DNA from: Gammaproteobacteria bacterium
GTDB taxonomy: Bacteria; Pseudomonadota; Gammaproteobacteria; Burkholderiales; Burkholderiaceae_B
Assembly: GCA_030832095.1 (NCBI GenBank)
Contig: JAURJT010000002.1
Location: 62,001 to 126,000, forward strand
Direction of reading: 5' to 3'
Length of the DNA stretch: 64,000 bases
Shown here: piece by piece, positions 18,823 through 27,121 of the stretch
Layout: each line of letters begins with the position of its first letter
Position numbering within the stretch: the first letter of the stretch is position 1
The notes under the pieces: model-generated
What the model saw: the letters and a program-made list of their open reading frames with translations, nothing else
What the model was told of the DNA's origin: nothing
The model's database searches: none
Position numbers and translations under genes: made by a program

Positions 18823-19952
18823 AAAAAACCTTACCAGAGCTAAAACCTGCGGTTAACCAAATACCTGGCTACGCGCTTTTAACCCTTCAGGGTTGGGAGA
18901 CACCCGCCGCGTCGTTTGATTGCAGTTACGAAGTGTGCGTTCAACGCAATCAAGACAGTCGTTTCTTAGGGGCCGATAAAAAGTGGACCGCCACACAAAC
19001 TTGGCACCAAGTGGATGCGACCGAGAGTCAAAATGATTTTGTGGCACTCACACTTGGCCCAAATGTGGTTGACCCACTGGTTGAGAATCCACAGATGACC
19101 TACTTGTTGCAAGCGCGCTATGGGCAAGAGCTTGCACAAGGTGTGATGCGGATTCGCGAAGGTGTTTTATCTTCACACGCTTCTGGGGTCACTGGCGAAG
19201 CGGTATCGCGCATCGCGAAACCATTTGAAACCGCAGCGCCGGCGGTAACAGCAGCAGCTATGACACCCGAGGTGCCGCTAACGGGTACACCGAACGTGGC
19301 GCCAGAGCCAGCCAATCCATCAAAGTCAAAGTCATCACCTGCAATGCTTATTGCCGCGATTGTGTTGGTGTTGTTGCTCATTGCCGCCTACTTTGGCTGG
19401 CGCTGGTACCAAAATCAGCAGCAAGTGGTCGTCACGCCGCCAACCGTAACGACAGGAGTTGCTGCGGTAACGACGCCACCGGCCGCTGAGCCGCCGGTCG
19501 CAACGCCCGCTGAACCTGCAGTTGCACCGCCCATCGCGCCGCCAGCGGCTCCACCACCTGAGCCAGCACCTGTTGCGGCTACCGTTGCACCACCGCCACC
19601 GCCACCTGCAGCCTGCAGCAGCGCAGCACTGGCCGCCACCAAGGATGATTTGTCGTTTATTCAGGCTTGTCTAAAAACCACCCCTGATACGGCGAAGGTG
19701 TTAGCCGTGATCGAGACAGCCAAGACGGCAAAGCGTTGCGAGATTGTTCAACGTTTATATGCGTTTAAAGGGCAAGCAGGTGACATGGTGATCGCGTTGG
19801 CTTACGCCAAAGAGTTTGATCCAAAATTCTTTACAGCAGGTTGTGTGACAGCCGCTGACAAGAACACAGCCCTGTACTGGTACGACTTGGTGCTTTCAAG
19901 AGATGCGAACCACGCTGAAGCAAAAGAGCGTGCCGAGGCCTTGAGGAAATAA
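18819..19952 (+). CDS. Bitopic membrane protein with proline-rich periplasmic spacer, unknown function
   Basis: This 377-residue protein was not recognised as a named family. Its cytoplasmic N-terminal domain (1-120) has the look of a small beta-rich domain. A single membrane helix (MLIAAIVLVLLLIAAYFGW, about 175-195) is followed by a Pro/Ala/Thr/Val spacer (about 200-265). A helical C-terminal domain (about 266-377) with four cysteines resembles TPR/Sel1-type repeats (ALAYAKEFDPKFF, ALYWYDLVLSRD). Layout and topology copy those of SrfA and the last gene of the cluster. The 4-bp overlap with srfC implies coupled translation and probably physical contact with SrfB or SrfC on the cytoplasmic face. 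Confidence 0.7.
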   Translation: MKKTLPELKPAVNQIPGYALLTLQGWETPAASFDCSYEVCVQRNQDSRFLGADKKWTATQTWHQVDATESQNDFVALTLGPNVVDPLVENPQMTYLLQARYGQELAQGVMRIREGVLSSHASGVTGEAVSRIAKPFETAAPAVTAAAMTPEVPLTGTPNVAPEPANPSKSKSSPAMLIAAIVLVLLLIAAYFGWRWYQNQQQVVVTPPTVTTGVAAVTTPPAAEPPVATPAEPAVAPPIAPPAAPPPEPAPVAATVAPPPPPPAACSSAALAATKDDLSFIQACLKTTPDTAKVLAVIETAKTAKRCEIVQRLYAFKGQAGDMVIALAYAKEFDPKFFTAGCVTAADKNTALYWYDLVLSRDANHAEAKERAEALRK

Positions 19953-19997
19953 GACAACGTCTTGGTGCTTAACTGTCTGACCCAAAGAGGAAACGGA

Positions 19998-21989
19998 ATG
20001 AAAGGTTTGTTTAGAATCGGTTTGAGTGCAGCCCTGCTGTTTGGTCTGTGTTTCAATGCATTGGCTTCGAATAAGCCTCTTTTGCAAGCGGGCAAAAAGA
20101 CGTTGTATCAACGGGTCTTGACGACCCCTGGCTGTAAATTGACGGTAAAGCCAGGCGATCAATCGGGTGCTGCACAAGAAGCCTTTAGCCGTTACTACGT
20201 GTATCAACGTCAACAGGTCACTGGCAAAGAATGGATTGAAGTTGGCACCGATACAGTAGGCAAAAAAATTGGCTGGCTGGATAGTGCCTGCACCGTTGAG
20301 TGGAAGATGCAACTGTCGCTAGCCTTCACCAACCCAGCCGGTCGGGATTTGGCCTTGTTTTTTAAAGATCGTGTCAGTATTGAAAAAATTGCGGATTCTG
20401 CCACACCGGCTCAAACGTACGCGCCAATTTTAGAGAACATGAAAAAAACTGGGCGTGATCCAGTAGTGGTCGCGCGTGAGCCCGAGCTGTTTGTCGACTT
20501 AAAAAAGAATTTTTACTTGCTACCGATTTTGCAAGCGGAAGAGATTAAGTCTGATGCGGGTTTTGACCTAAGAGTGCTTGAAGTGGCGTCGGTCAGCAAA
20601 CAAGATCCTAACGCTAACCCCGCTACGAGCCCGCAGGTTGTGCAAAGCTCAATCAAGGCCTTTAACGCTGGGGTTGTGTTTGTGCTGGACTCAACGTTGT
20701 CGATGGATCCCTACATTGAGCGTACCCGTGAGGCGGTGCGCAATGTCTACAACAGAATGGAAAAAGAGCAACTTGGCGACAAAGTGAAGTTTGGGATGGT
20801 TGCGTTTAGATCGAGTATTAAAGCCGTGCCAGGTCTTGAGTATGTTTCTAAAATGTATGTGGATCCAACCAAAGTTAAAGATGGCGCAGATTTTTTAGCC
20901 AAGATTAAAGATCTGAAGGCTACCAAGGTGTCGAGCGCGAAGTTTGATGAAGATCCATACGCAGGCGTGTATGACGCGTTGTTCAACATCAACTGGAACG
21001 AATTTGGTGCGCGCTATATCGTGTTGGTGAGTGATGCGGGTGCCATAGACAGTAACGATCCTCTATCCTCGACAGGTTTAAACGCCGAGCGTTTGCGCGA
21101 ATTTGCCAAAGAAAAAGGTGTTGCCATCTACGTGTTGCATCTAAAAACCGCAGCGGGCGCTCAGAACCACGCTTCGGCTAAACGGCAATACGATGTTTTG
21201 TCTTTTAATGCGGTAGCCAACAAGTCTCTTTATTACCCTGTTGAAGCCGGTAACGTCAGCACGTTTGGTCAGACGATCGATACGATGGGCGCGGCGTTGG
21301 TCAACCAGATCAAAATGGCCTCGACGGGCGAGGTCGTCGCGGGCAGTGCTGCAAGTGCGACGGGCAATCCACCGCCACCGCCTGCAGCACCGGCTGCTGC
21401 ACCGAACGCGACAGCCGCTCAAATCGCTCGTGATGCAGAGCTGATGGGGCGCGCCATGCAACTCGCCTACCTTGGTGATGTGACGAATGCAAAAGCACCG
21501 CCATTCTTTAGAGCTTGGATCAGTGATCGGGATTTGGTTCAACAAAATTTACCGACCACTGAGGTGCGGGTGTTGCTGACCAAGGCGCAGCTCAGCGATT
21601 TAAGCAGTGTGGTGCAGCAAATTGTTGACGCCGCGAACGCTTCGCTGGTGTCGCCGGGAGATATGTTTGAGCGCCTGCGTTCGGTCGCCGCCACAATGGG
21701 TCGTGATCCAAATGATTTACGTCAAGCCAATGCGACTAAGCTCGGTGAAATGGGTCTCTTAGGAGAATACTTGGACGGGTTGCCTTATCGAAGCGATATC
21801 TTGTCGCTTGATGAGGAGGGCTGGAAGAGCATGTCGGTTTCGGCCCAAACACAGTTCATGATGCGCCTGAACACCAAATTGCGGCAATATCAAATTTACA
21901 ATCAAGACGTTGGGTCGTGGGTATCTTTAGCAAAAGACAGCCCGCCTAGTGAACATGTGTATCCGGTTTTACTAGAGTCGTTGCCCTAG
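19998..21989 (+). CDS. Periplasmic VWA protein, PpkA C-terminal-like, without kinase domain
   Basis: The start is the ATG at 19998, preceded by GAGGAAAC. The 663-residue product has a signal peptide (MKGLFRIGLSAALLFGLCFNALA). An SH3-like segment follows (YQRVLTTPGCKL ... GWLDSACTVEWKM, about 35-105). The VWA domain has MIDAS D231-S-T-L-S and spans about 220-430. A conserved tail (EYLDGLPYRSDIL ... MRLNTKLRQYQIYNQDV) completes it. From memory, this SH3-VWA-tail arrangement is that of the periplasmic half of the T6SS regulatory kinase PpkA. The Ser/Thr kinase domain and transmembrane helix of PpkA are absent and no kinase gene is nearby. The MIDAS has Thr where Ser is usual, which should still hold metal. 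Confidence 0.75.
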   Translation: MKGLFRIGLSAALLFGLCFNALASNKPLLQAGKKTLYQRVLTTPGCKLTVKPGDQSGAAQEAFSRYYVYQRQQVTGKEWIEVGTDTVGKKIGWLDSACTVEWKMQLSLAFTNPAGRDLALFFKDRVSIEKIADSATPAQTYAPILENMKKTGRDPVVVAREPELFVDLKKNFYLLPILQAEEIKSDAGFDLRVLEVASVSKQDPNANPATSPQVVQSSIKAFNAGVVFVLDSTLSMDPYIERTREAVRNVYNRMEKEQLGDKVKFGMVAFRSSIKAVPGLEYVSKMYVDPTKVKDGADFLAKIKDLKATKVSSAKFDEDPYAGVYDALFNINWNEFGARYIVLVSDAGAIDSNDPLSSTGLNAERLREFAKEKGVAIYVLHLKTAAGAQNHASAKRQYDVLSFNAVANKSLYYPVEAGNVSTFGQTIDTMGAALVNQIKMASTGEVVAGSAASATGNPPPPPAAPAAAPNATAAQIARDAELMGRAMQLAYLGDVTNAKAPPFFRAWISDRDLVQQNLPTTEVRVLLTKAQLSDLSSVVQQIVDAANASLVSPGDMFERLRSVAATMGRDPNDLRQANATKLGEMGLLGEYLDGLPYRSDILSLDEEGWKSMSVSAQTQFMMRLNTKLRQYQIYNQDVGSWVSLAKDSPPSEHVYPVLLESLP

Positions 21990-21990
21990 C

Positions 21991-22704
21991 GTGCAGGCGC
22001 CCATTCTTTCTGTGACAGACATGCACGTGTCGCGTGGACGCGTAGGGCAAGCCTATCGCGTTGAGCTATCGTCATTAACGCTGTGTACGGGCGAGGCGGT
22101 GGCTGTTGTTGGGCCAAGCGGTTGTGGCAAAAGCACTTTACTTGAAGCCTTGGGCTTAATCCTAAAACCCGAACGGGTCGGGCTGTTTCAGTTACTGAAA
22201 ACCGATCTCGCCAGTGACTTAACCTTGCGGGCAGGGCGCAGGGAGGCGCGTTGGGCACGTTTGCGTCAGCACCAATTGGGTTATGTGCCTCAAACCGGCG
22301 GTTTACTGCCGTTTTTAACGGTGAGGCAAAATATCGATTTGCCGGCTTCGATGTCAGGCCGTGCGATCGATCGCACCTTGCTTGCTAGATTGGTAGAACG
22401 CCTTAAACTCACCGATCTGTTAAACCGGTTTCCCCGTGAATTGTCGATCGGCGAACGACAACGCGTGTCGTTCGCACGTGCTGTTGCGCACCAGCCTGCT
22501 TTAATTTTGGCAGATGAGCCCACTGCTGCCTTAGACCCGAACTTGGCGCACGAATTATTTGCGTTGATTATCGAAGTCGTGAGCGAATTCAATATCGCGG
22601 CGTTGATTGTTACGCACGAGTGGTCGCTTGTGGCTGAAAGCAAACTTCGCAAGGTTGTTGCGGTTGTGCAGGCCGATCACAGAACGGTGTTTCATGAGCA
22701 GTGA
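21991..22704 (+). CDS. ABC transporter ATP-binding protein, TagT/LolD-like
   Basis: This 237-residue ATPase starts with GTG one base after the VWA gene stop. Walker A GPSGCGKST, the signature LSIGERQRVSFARA, Walker B LILADEPTAALD and the switch histidine (LIVTHEWSL) are all intact. It belongs to the LolD/MacB/FtsE branch that partners with FtsX-type permeases. The following permease and FGE-sulfatase-fold genes match the tagT-tagS-tagR order of the T6SS threonine-phosphorylation pathway. An active ATPase is predicted. Mechanotransmission or lipoprotein handling, not solute transport, is the likely job. Confidence 0.85.
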   Translation: MQAPILSVTDMHVSRGRVGQAYRVELSSLTLCTGEAVAVVGPSGCGKSTLLEALGLILKPERVGLFQLLKTDLASDLTLRAGRREARWARLRQHQLGYVPQTGGLLPFLTVRQNIDLPASMSGRAIDRTLLARLVERLKLTDLLNRFPRELSIGERQRVSFARAVAHQPALILADEPTAALDPNLAHELFALIIEVVSEFNIAALIVTHEWSLVAESKLRKVVAVVQADHRTVFHEQ

Positions 22705-23920
22705 TTACGCCTCTCCGCGTCTCAGCGTATTGCTCGGTCTTGCATTACGCGATCTGATCCATGATCGAAAAGTATCGATTTGTATGATGGCCTCAGTGGT
22801 GGCAGTGGTGGCGCCCTTATTGTTATTGTTTGGACTGAAGTTCGGCATCGTCAGTCAAATGCGCCATGACTTGCTCTCTGATCCGCGCAACAAAGAAGTC
22901 AAGATGATTGCCAGTGACAATCTGGATCAAGCTTGGTTTGATCACCTGCGTGCATTGCCCTCGGTGGGGTTTGTGATGCCCTTAACGCGTGCGCTAAATA
23001 CGGTTGCTGATCTGTATGTTGACAGTAAACGTTTTGCTGAAAATGTTGAGTTGATACCGACTGCAGTCGGTGATCCACTCTTGGGTGAGGTACGACCGCC
23101 CTCAGCGGTGAATCAGGTTGTCTTGACGGCAATGGCAGCGCAACGTTTGGGCGTTCAGCCCGGCGACACCGTTCGGCTTAATATTTCGCGCCAGTTAAAT
23201 AAGGTGAATCAGCGAGGTCAAATACACGTGCAAGTTCAGGCCATCTTGCCTGCCGCAGCCTTTGGTCGAGCGGCTGCCTTTGTGACCTTACCGTTGCTGG
23301 TCGCACTCGAGGACTTTCGTGATGGGTTTCAAGTGCCTCTTTTAAATGCGGCGCAAGGCGAAACCCCACGCACGCGGCAACATTTTGCACGGGCCAGAAT
23401 TTACGCCAGTGAGATTGATCAGGTGGAAGCATTAGCCTCGTTCTTAACGAGTCAACGCATTGAGACGAGTAGCCGCTTAGCTGAAATTAAATCTGTTCAA
23501 CAGATTGATCGCGTGCTGACCATTATCTTTAATGTGATTGCTTGGGCGGCCGTGCTGGGCTGTGCAGCCTCGATGATTGGTGGGTTGATGGCCAATATTG
23601 ATCGCAAACGTAAAGATTTAGCGCTACTGCGCCTGTTTGGTTATGGTCGCCAAGCGATGCTCGGTTATGTGGTGATGCAGGCGACGACGTTGACGGCGGT
23701 AGGATTTGGCCTTGGCTGTCTGTTGTACGGGATGGGTAGTGTGTTGTTTGATCGGCTCTTGGGCGTCGCGTTAAGCGCAGGGCGTTTTGTGTGCCGACTT
23801 GAACCCATGCATTTTGCCTTTGCGTTGGGTGCGGCGTTACTGGTGAGTTTGTGCGTGTCACTCAGCGGCGGCATCTTAGTCACACAAATTGAACCTGCAG
23901 AGAGTTTAAGAGATGTATAA
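22694..23920 (+). CDS. ABC transporter permease, FtsX/TagS-like
   Basis: I take the ATG at 22694, overlapping the ATPase stop by 11 bp. The longer frame would read through the ATPase gene. The 408-residue product has one membrane helix near residues 25-50, a periplasmic domain of roughly 220 residues, and three helices near the C-terminus (starting about TIIFNVIAWAAVLG, VVMQATTLTAVG and FAFALGAALLVSLCV). The last ends in a short cytoplasmic coupling tail (EPAESLRDV). This is the MacB/LolC/FtsX topology. It forms the membrane half of the transporter with the preceding gene, and its stop overlaps the next start by 8 bp. Confidence 0.85.
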   Translation: MSSDYASPRLSVLLGLALRDLIHDRKVSICMMASVVAVVAPLLLLFGLKFGIVSQMRHDLLSDPRNKEVKMIASDNLDQAWFDHLRALPSVGFVMPLTRALNTVADLYVDSKRFAENVELIPTAVGDPLLGEVRPPSAVNQVVLTAMAAQRLGVQPGDTVRLNISRQLNKVNQRGQIHVQVQAILPAAAFGRAAAFVTLPLLVALEDFRDGFQVPLLNAAQGETPRTRQHFARARIYASEIDQVEALASFLTSQRIETSSRLAEIKSVQQIDRVLTIIFNVIAWAAVLGCAASMIGGLMANIDRKRKDLALLRLFGYGRQAMLGYVVMQATTLTAVGFGLGCLLYGMGSVLFDRLLGVALSAGRFVCRLEPMHFAFALGAALLVSLCVSLSGGILVTQIEPAESLRDV

Positions 23921-25556
23921 GACACTGAAAAGCGGTTTGAAATCGAAAAAGGTTTTAGAGCCCACTGCTGGGTTAACGCTCAAGCGCGTATGGGCAGCAG
24001 GGCTGTTGCTGGCTGTGACGCAGGCAGTTCTTGCCGCGCCGTGGGATACAAAGTTTTTTAATCCTAAGCCCGCAGAAGATGACGTGATCTTGCCAATGCC
24101 TTGCGAAGGTTCGATGGCATTCAGAAAAATTCATGTACCGCTAGACAAACCGCTTGATGATCTCAAAGTCATGCTTGGTTCTGACTCTGGTGATCTGCGT
24201 TACCTTGAACAGGCTCACCCAGCATTTATTGCTGGCAGCTTTACCACTGATAAGCCCGCACCCGGTCGTTACTACTTGATGGCTAAGTACGAGCTCACTG
24301 AACTGCAGTATCAAGCGGTGATGACTGAAGCGTGCCCAAGGTCTTCGATGAAGCTGATGAGTCCGCAAGTGTCTATCAGTTGGTTTGAAGCGATGCAATT
24401 TAGTGATAAGTACAACGTATGGTTAAGAAAAAATGCTCTTGAAGCCTTGCCAAAAGAGGATAAAGTGCCGGGCTTTGTGCGCTTGCCAACCGAGGTGGAG
24501 TGGGAGTTTGCGGCGCGTGGAGGCAACGCGGTCTCAACCACTGACTTTCGAGCCTCGATGTATCCAATGGTAGACGGTATCAACAAACACGTATGGTTTG
24601 CGGGCTCTCAATCTTCGAACGGAAAATTACAGGTGACTGGTTTGTTGCAACCTAATACGCTTGGCTTGCATGACATGCTGGGAAACGCAGATGAGATGAT
24701 GTTTGAATCATTTCGGTTAAACAAACTCGATCGCTTTCACGGGCAAGCGGGTGGTTACATTGTTCGGGGCGGTAACTACACGACGGCCGAGGCCGATATC
24801 CGTACCTCGTGGCGACAAGAGCAAACCTACTACCGCGGTGCTGAACCCAATCGCTTGAGAACGAGTGGGTTGCGCTTGGCATTGGTGGCCCCTTCCTTAA
24901 CGTCTCTTGATCGTGGCAAAGTCATTGAAGCGAGTTGGGAAAAATTGGGTGCTAGTCGCGAAGCGCCGGCAGGCGTGGCCCAGACACCAGGGGCCACGCC
25001 TCAAGCCACAGCCCCGACGACCGTCGAGCGCTTAGGATCGTTGCTCAGCGGCATGAAAGACGACAAACTAAAAAAAGAACTTGAGACAGTGAGATCTGAA
25101 CTGCGTGCGAGTAATCAAATGCGCGATGAACAGCAAAGTTTGGCGATTCGGTCTGCGTTGCAGCAGGGGGCTTTTGTCTGTTCATTGCTAAAACGCGATG
25201 CTGACTTTTATGAAGATTTGTTGAAACCGTATACACGAAGCTGCACAAAAACAGACGGGCTCGACGATTCTGCGCTTGCCCGTTGTAATTTACTCAAGAC
25301 GAACATCGACAATAGAAAGCGTACGCTTGATCTGGTTGTCAGTATGTATTCTGACGGGATTATTCAAGCTAGCACGATTTATACCGCGGCGATGATTGCA
25401 CCAGAAGTGAGCGTTGAAAAACAACAGCTTGAAGCACGCAAGAGTAATTTGCATTTATATCTCAGTACCTATTGGACTCACTTAAGTGGTTATTTGCGAA
25501 CGCGGCAGGTGACCCATAGCGACTGGATTGCTGGTTGTCGGGCCGTGCCGAATTGA
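23913..25556 (+). CDS. FGE-sulfatase-fold (SUMF1) protein, TagR-like
   Basis: This 547-residue protein has an N-terminal export segment (VWAAGLLLAVTQAVLAAP, about 28-46). An FGE-sulfatase/C-type-lectin-like domain follows (about 60-335): SWFEAMQFSDKYNVWL, RLPTEVEWEFAARGG, GLHDMLGNADEM and a closing LRTSGLRLALV. The C-terminal 200 residues are helical and probably coiled coil. In TagR the fold is periplasmic and acts upstream of the kinase PpkA rather than making formylglycine. I do not see the paired active-site cysteines of true formylglycine-generating enzymes. Here its partner would be the kinase-free VWA protein. The helical tail looks like an addition for contact with the coiled-coil lipoproteins. 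Confidence 0.8.
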   Translation: MYKTLKSGLKSKKVLEPTAGLTLKRVWAAGLLLAVTQAVLAAPWDTKFFNPKPAEDDVILPMPCEGSMAFRKIHVPLDKPLDDLKVMLGSDSGDLRYLEQAHPAFIAGSFTTDKPAPGRYYLMAKYELTELQYQAVMTEACPRSSMKLMSPQVSISWFEAMQFSDKYNVWLRKNALEALPKEDKVPGFVRLPTEVEWEFAARGGNAVSTTDFRASMYPMVDGINKHVWFAGSQSSNGKLQVTGLLQPNTLGLHDMLGNADEMMFESFRLNKLDRFHGQAGGYIVRGGNYTTAEADIRTSWRQEQTYYRGAEPNRLRTSGLRLALVAPSLTSLDRGKVIEASWEKLGASREAPAGVAQTPGATPQATAPTTVERLGSLLSGMKDDKLKKELETVRSELRASNQMRDEQQSLAIRSALQQGAFVCSLLKRDADFYEDLLKPYTRSCTKTDGLDDSALARCNLLKTNIDNRKRTLDLVVSMYSDGIIQASTIYTAAMIAPEVSVEKQQLEARKSNLHLYLSTYWTHLSGYLRTRQVTHSDWIAGCRAVPN

Positions 25557-25694
25557 GGAGTGTTGAAGGCACTCAAGGGTCTGGCTGTGACAGAAAATAA
25601 TTGGTGAAGAGAGGTTGGAGTAATTGAGTTGCAATTAGTTTTACAAAATGTATTCAAAATCTTGTGCAGTATTTATCTACCCAAGGAGAAGTTA

Positions 25695-26402
25695 ATGTTG
25701 AGTTATTTTGCTATGCGTACCCGGACATTGTTTGTGACACTGGTCTGCGGTGTATTGCTTGCTGGTTGCCAAAATATGGGCGGTGGTGGTGTTGACCCCC
25801 GTTTAAGTAGTGGGGATGACGCACAGTTCTTTAGCAAGTCAGGTCTTCAAGCCTGTGCCGTTGGCGCAGTAGCTGGTGCACTAGCCTGTGCCGTGAGTAA
25901 CTCTGGTAACAAAGCCGCCTGTATGGCGATTGCGGCAGTGGCTGGTTGTGGCGTGGGTGCCGGCGCAAACTATTTGCTCGATTCGCGTCGCGCCAAATTC
26001 TCAAACAACGAACAACGTATTGATTCGTTTATTGAAGACGTCAAGAGCGACAATCAAAAATTGCAAACGCGTATTCAAAACATCAGCGTAGTCTTGAAAG
26101 AGAACCAGCAAACGCTAAAAACAATGCAGCAGCAATTGGCCAGTAAACAAATTGATCAAAGGAAAGCGAAAGAACAACTTGATCAGATCAATGCGAATAA
26201 AGCCTATCTAGAAAAGCAACTTGCCGACATCAATGCGCGTATTGATGGTTATCAAGAGATTATTGATAAAGAAAAAGCGTCAGGCGTTCAAACAAGAAGA
26301 CTTCAGTCTGAGTTAGCGCAATTGTCAAAAACGCGTGATGCGATGAAGAGTGATCTTGATATCGCCTACGGGTTGGCGCCATCCATTAAGGTGCTGGGCT
26401 AA
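25695..26402 (+). CDS. Coiled-coil lipoprotein with glycine-zipper-like segment
   Basis: The start is the ATG at 25695, set by AAGGAGA six bases upstream. A TTG-initiated longer frame from 25629 has no such site. The 235-residue product has a lipoprotein signal (lipobox LLAGC, Cys25) and a short Gly-rich linker. Next comes a Gly/Ala/Cys-rich hydrophobic stretch (AVGAVAGALACAV, AIAAVAGCGVGAGA) and a coiled coil of about 130 residues to the end. Residue +2 after Cys is Gln, with no Asp retention signal, so outer-membrane sorting is expected. It holds the tagQ position after the TagR-like gene. The Gly/Ala segment could insert in a membrane or self-associate. Confidence 0.75.
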   Translation: MLSYFAMRTRTLFVTLVCGVLLAGCQNMGGGGVDPRLSSGDDAQFFSKSGLQACAVGAVAGALACAVSNSGNKAACMAIAAVAGCGVGAGANYLLDSRRAKFSNNEQRIDSFIEDVKSDNQKLQTRIQNISVVLKENQQTLKTMQQQLASKQIDQRKAKEQLDQINANKAYLEKQLADINARIDGYQEIIDKEKASGVQTRRLQSELAQLSKTRDAMKSDLDIAYGLAPSIKVLG

Positions 26403-26588
26403 GTCGATCGGTAATGACCGACTCAATCGCTACGCTTGCGTGGTGGTTGAGTGTGGCATACAACCTTTGATGCCATGCGCCCGTGGTTGTCAGCTCACTT
26501 GTTGTTGCCTGTTGCGGGCGTTGAGCGAGGTGCTTGTTGTATGTTGTTTTATTCTTTCGAATTGTAGTTTGTCAAAAAAGGGATTGTT

Positions 26589-27107
26589 ATGAAAATGCGC
26601 TCAATGTTGATGCCAATGGTGCTCTGTTCTGCGACGCTGTTGGCAGGCTGTGCCGTTGACAAAGCCGGTTGTGATCCAAGAGCCATGCGCGATGCTGGCT
26701 TATTCACAAAGATGAATTGCGATTTTTCGGGCTCGTATGATGCACGTGCCGCTGATAAAAATGCTCAATTGCAGGCTGAGCAAAAAAACAATGAACTTCT
26801 TAAACAAGCCCTAGCTGATTTAAGTAAAAAGAATGAGCTTGCCTCTGCCGACCTCACCGCTCGCCGAAGCCAAATTGCTGGAATGAACCGCAGCGTGAGC
26901 GCGTATCTGAATCAGTTGAAAAATTCAAATCCAAATAATGTGGCCCTGCAGGCGCAAATTGCCAAAGCGAATGCCCAGTTAAATGCATTGAATAGCACTC
27001 CGATTTCTTCTTCACCGGCCTCGACCCAAGCACTGCAGGCGCAAATCGATAAGGTGCAGAAAGAGATCCAAACACTCAGCTCCGATTACGCGATTTTGAG
27101 TAAGTAA
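26589..27107 (+). CDS. Small coiled-coil lipoprotein, TagQ-like position
   Basis: This 172-residue protein has a lipobox LAGC (Cys21) and further cysteines in the mature N-terminus (AGCDPRAM, KMNCDFSG), followed by a coiled coil to the C-terminus (heptads rich in Leu, Asn and Gln). An AAGGGA site precedes the ATG. The residue after the lipidated Cys is Ala, again compatible with outer-membrane localisation. It follows the other lipoprotein after 186 bp without a gene. Either of the two could be the TagQ equivalent. Both have signal, short head and long helix, so they may be a duplicated pair that diverged. Confidence 0.7.
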   Translation: MKMRSMLMPMVLCSATLLAGCAVDKAGCDPRAMRDAGLFTKMNCDFSGSYDARAADKNAQLQAEQKNNELLKQALADLSKKNELASADLTARRSQIAGMNRSVSAYLNQLKNSNPNNVALQAQIAKANAQLNALNSTPISSSPASTQALQAQIDKVQKEIQTLSSDYAILSK

Positions 27108-27121
27108 GGATCAGGCAGACA

